This document shows, piece by piece, positions 63,975 to 64,000 of a stretch of DNA of 64,000 nucleotides. Under the pieces are notes generated by a model. It ran no database searches. It saw only the letters and a list, made by a program, of their open reading frames with translations, and was not told the DNA's origin. The translations under genes and the position numbers were made by a program. The DNA comes from Muricauda sp. SCSIO 65647. Lineage in GTDB: Bacteria > Bacteroidota > Bacteroidia > Flavobacteriales > Flavobacteriaceae. Each line of letters begins with the position of its first letter. The stretch's first letter is position 1. Location of the stretch: contig NZ_CP091037.1 of NCBI RefSeq assembly GCF_021534965.1, positions 3,727,501 to 3,791,500 of the forward strand, in the 5' to 3' direction.

Positions 63975-64000
63975 CAAAAACAGAAAAGCCATCCGCCTTG
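63974..64000 (-). CDS. Possible 3' end of the gene preceding the glycosyltransferase (partial)
   Basis: Reading into the window on the minus strand gives eight codons, QGGWLFCF, then a TGA that overlaps the glycosyltransferase ATG as TGATG. This is typical of translational coupling in this packed operon, but eight codons carry no family signal. Confidence 0.3.
   Translation of the reverse strand, partial: QGGWLFCF

Overview
The window looks like chromosome from a marine-type Flavobacteriaceae bacterium (phylum Bacteroidota). The evidence is the Bacteroidota promoter signature (TTG, about 18-22 bases, TAnnTTTG) before several genes, a PorP/SprF-type outer-membrane protein of the type IX secretion/gliding system, a YtxJ-type bacillithiol redox protein, a short LeuA without regulatory domain, and a dozen predicted lipoproteins. 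I cannot fix the genus. No insertion sequence, prophage, CRISPR array, tRNA or rRNA was found; this is mostly core chromosome with small accessory stretches.

Layout. 1-5.1 kb: the end of a LuxR-type regulator, a PAP2 phosphatase, dnaK, and an L-serine dehydratase with a membrane-anchored thioredoxin-like protein. 5.1-8.5 kb: a looser stretch of small accessory genes (DUF2200, VOC, DinB, DUF4332) with an 18-base perfect palindrome. 8.5-12.7 kb: a large unknown lipoprotein, a serine-hydrolase-fold protein that has lost its catalytic motifs, and an NTF2-like protein. 12.7-24.8 kb: panB, an RluA pseudouridine synthase, leuA, a TlpA-type lipoprotein, pheT, a fasciclin protein and an ABC-F ATPase. 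24.9-31.7 kb: a cysteine-less TlpA-like lipoprotein, an FSA-type transaldolase, an SDR, the signal-recognition-particle RNA with its own promoter and terminator, and a glutaminyl cyclase / thioesterase / beta-helix lipoprotein operon. 31.8-35.7 kb: a signalling module made of an aspartate-less LytTR regulator, a 13-base inverted repeat, a 54-residue lipoprotein gene with a CxxC tail, a TPR-lipoprotein histidine kinase and a NarL-type regulator. 36-42.5 kb: glyA, ytxJ, clpB. 42.6-46.6 kb: a four-gene operon (GntP-family permease, RidA, zinc-type D-serine dehydratase/D-threonine aldolase, M19 dipeptidase) that reads as a D-amino-acid catabolic unit, followed by a TetR regulator. 47.3-51.6 kb: a PorP/SprF-coiled-coil-SPOR fusion, a histidine phosphatase, smpB and pcm. 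51.6-59.0 kb: one long tightly packed operon from a Gfo/Idh oxidoreductase to miaA and gluconokinase. 59.0-64 kb, minus strand: an OmpR/PhoB-type two-component system downstream of coaE, a YbbR protein and a glycosyltransferase.

Main points from the hunt: (1) a direct repeat TTAAC-N6-TTAAC with exact 11-base phasing occurs at four intergenic sites, one of them just upstream of the OmpR-type histidine kinase/regulator operon, which suggests an autoregulated regulon; (2) the LytTR / inverted repeat / micro-lipoprotein / TPR-kinase neighbourhood is a candidate undescribed envelope-signalling system; (3) the ABC-F protein keeps exactly one of its two composite ATP sites; (4) a serine-hydrolase-like protein has lost lysine, Tyr-x-Asn and His motifs but keeps the nucleophile serine; (5) a D-serine catabolic operon analogous to E. 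coli dsdXA appears to be built from a different enzyme family.
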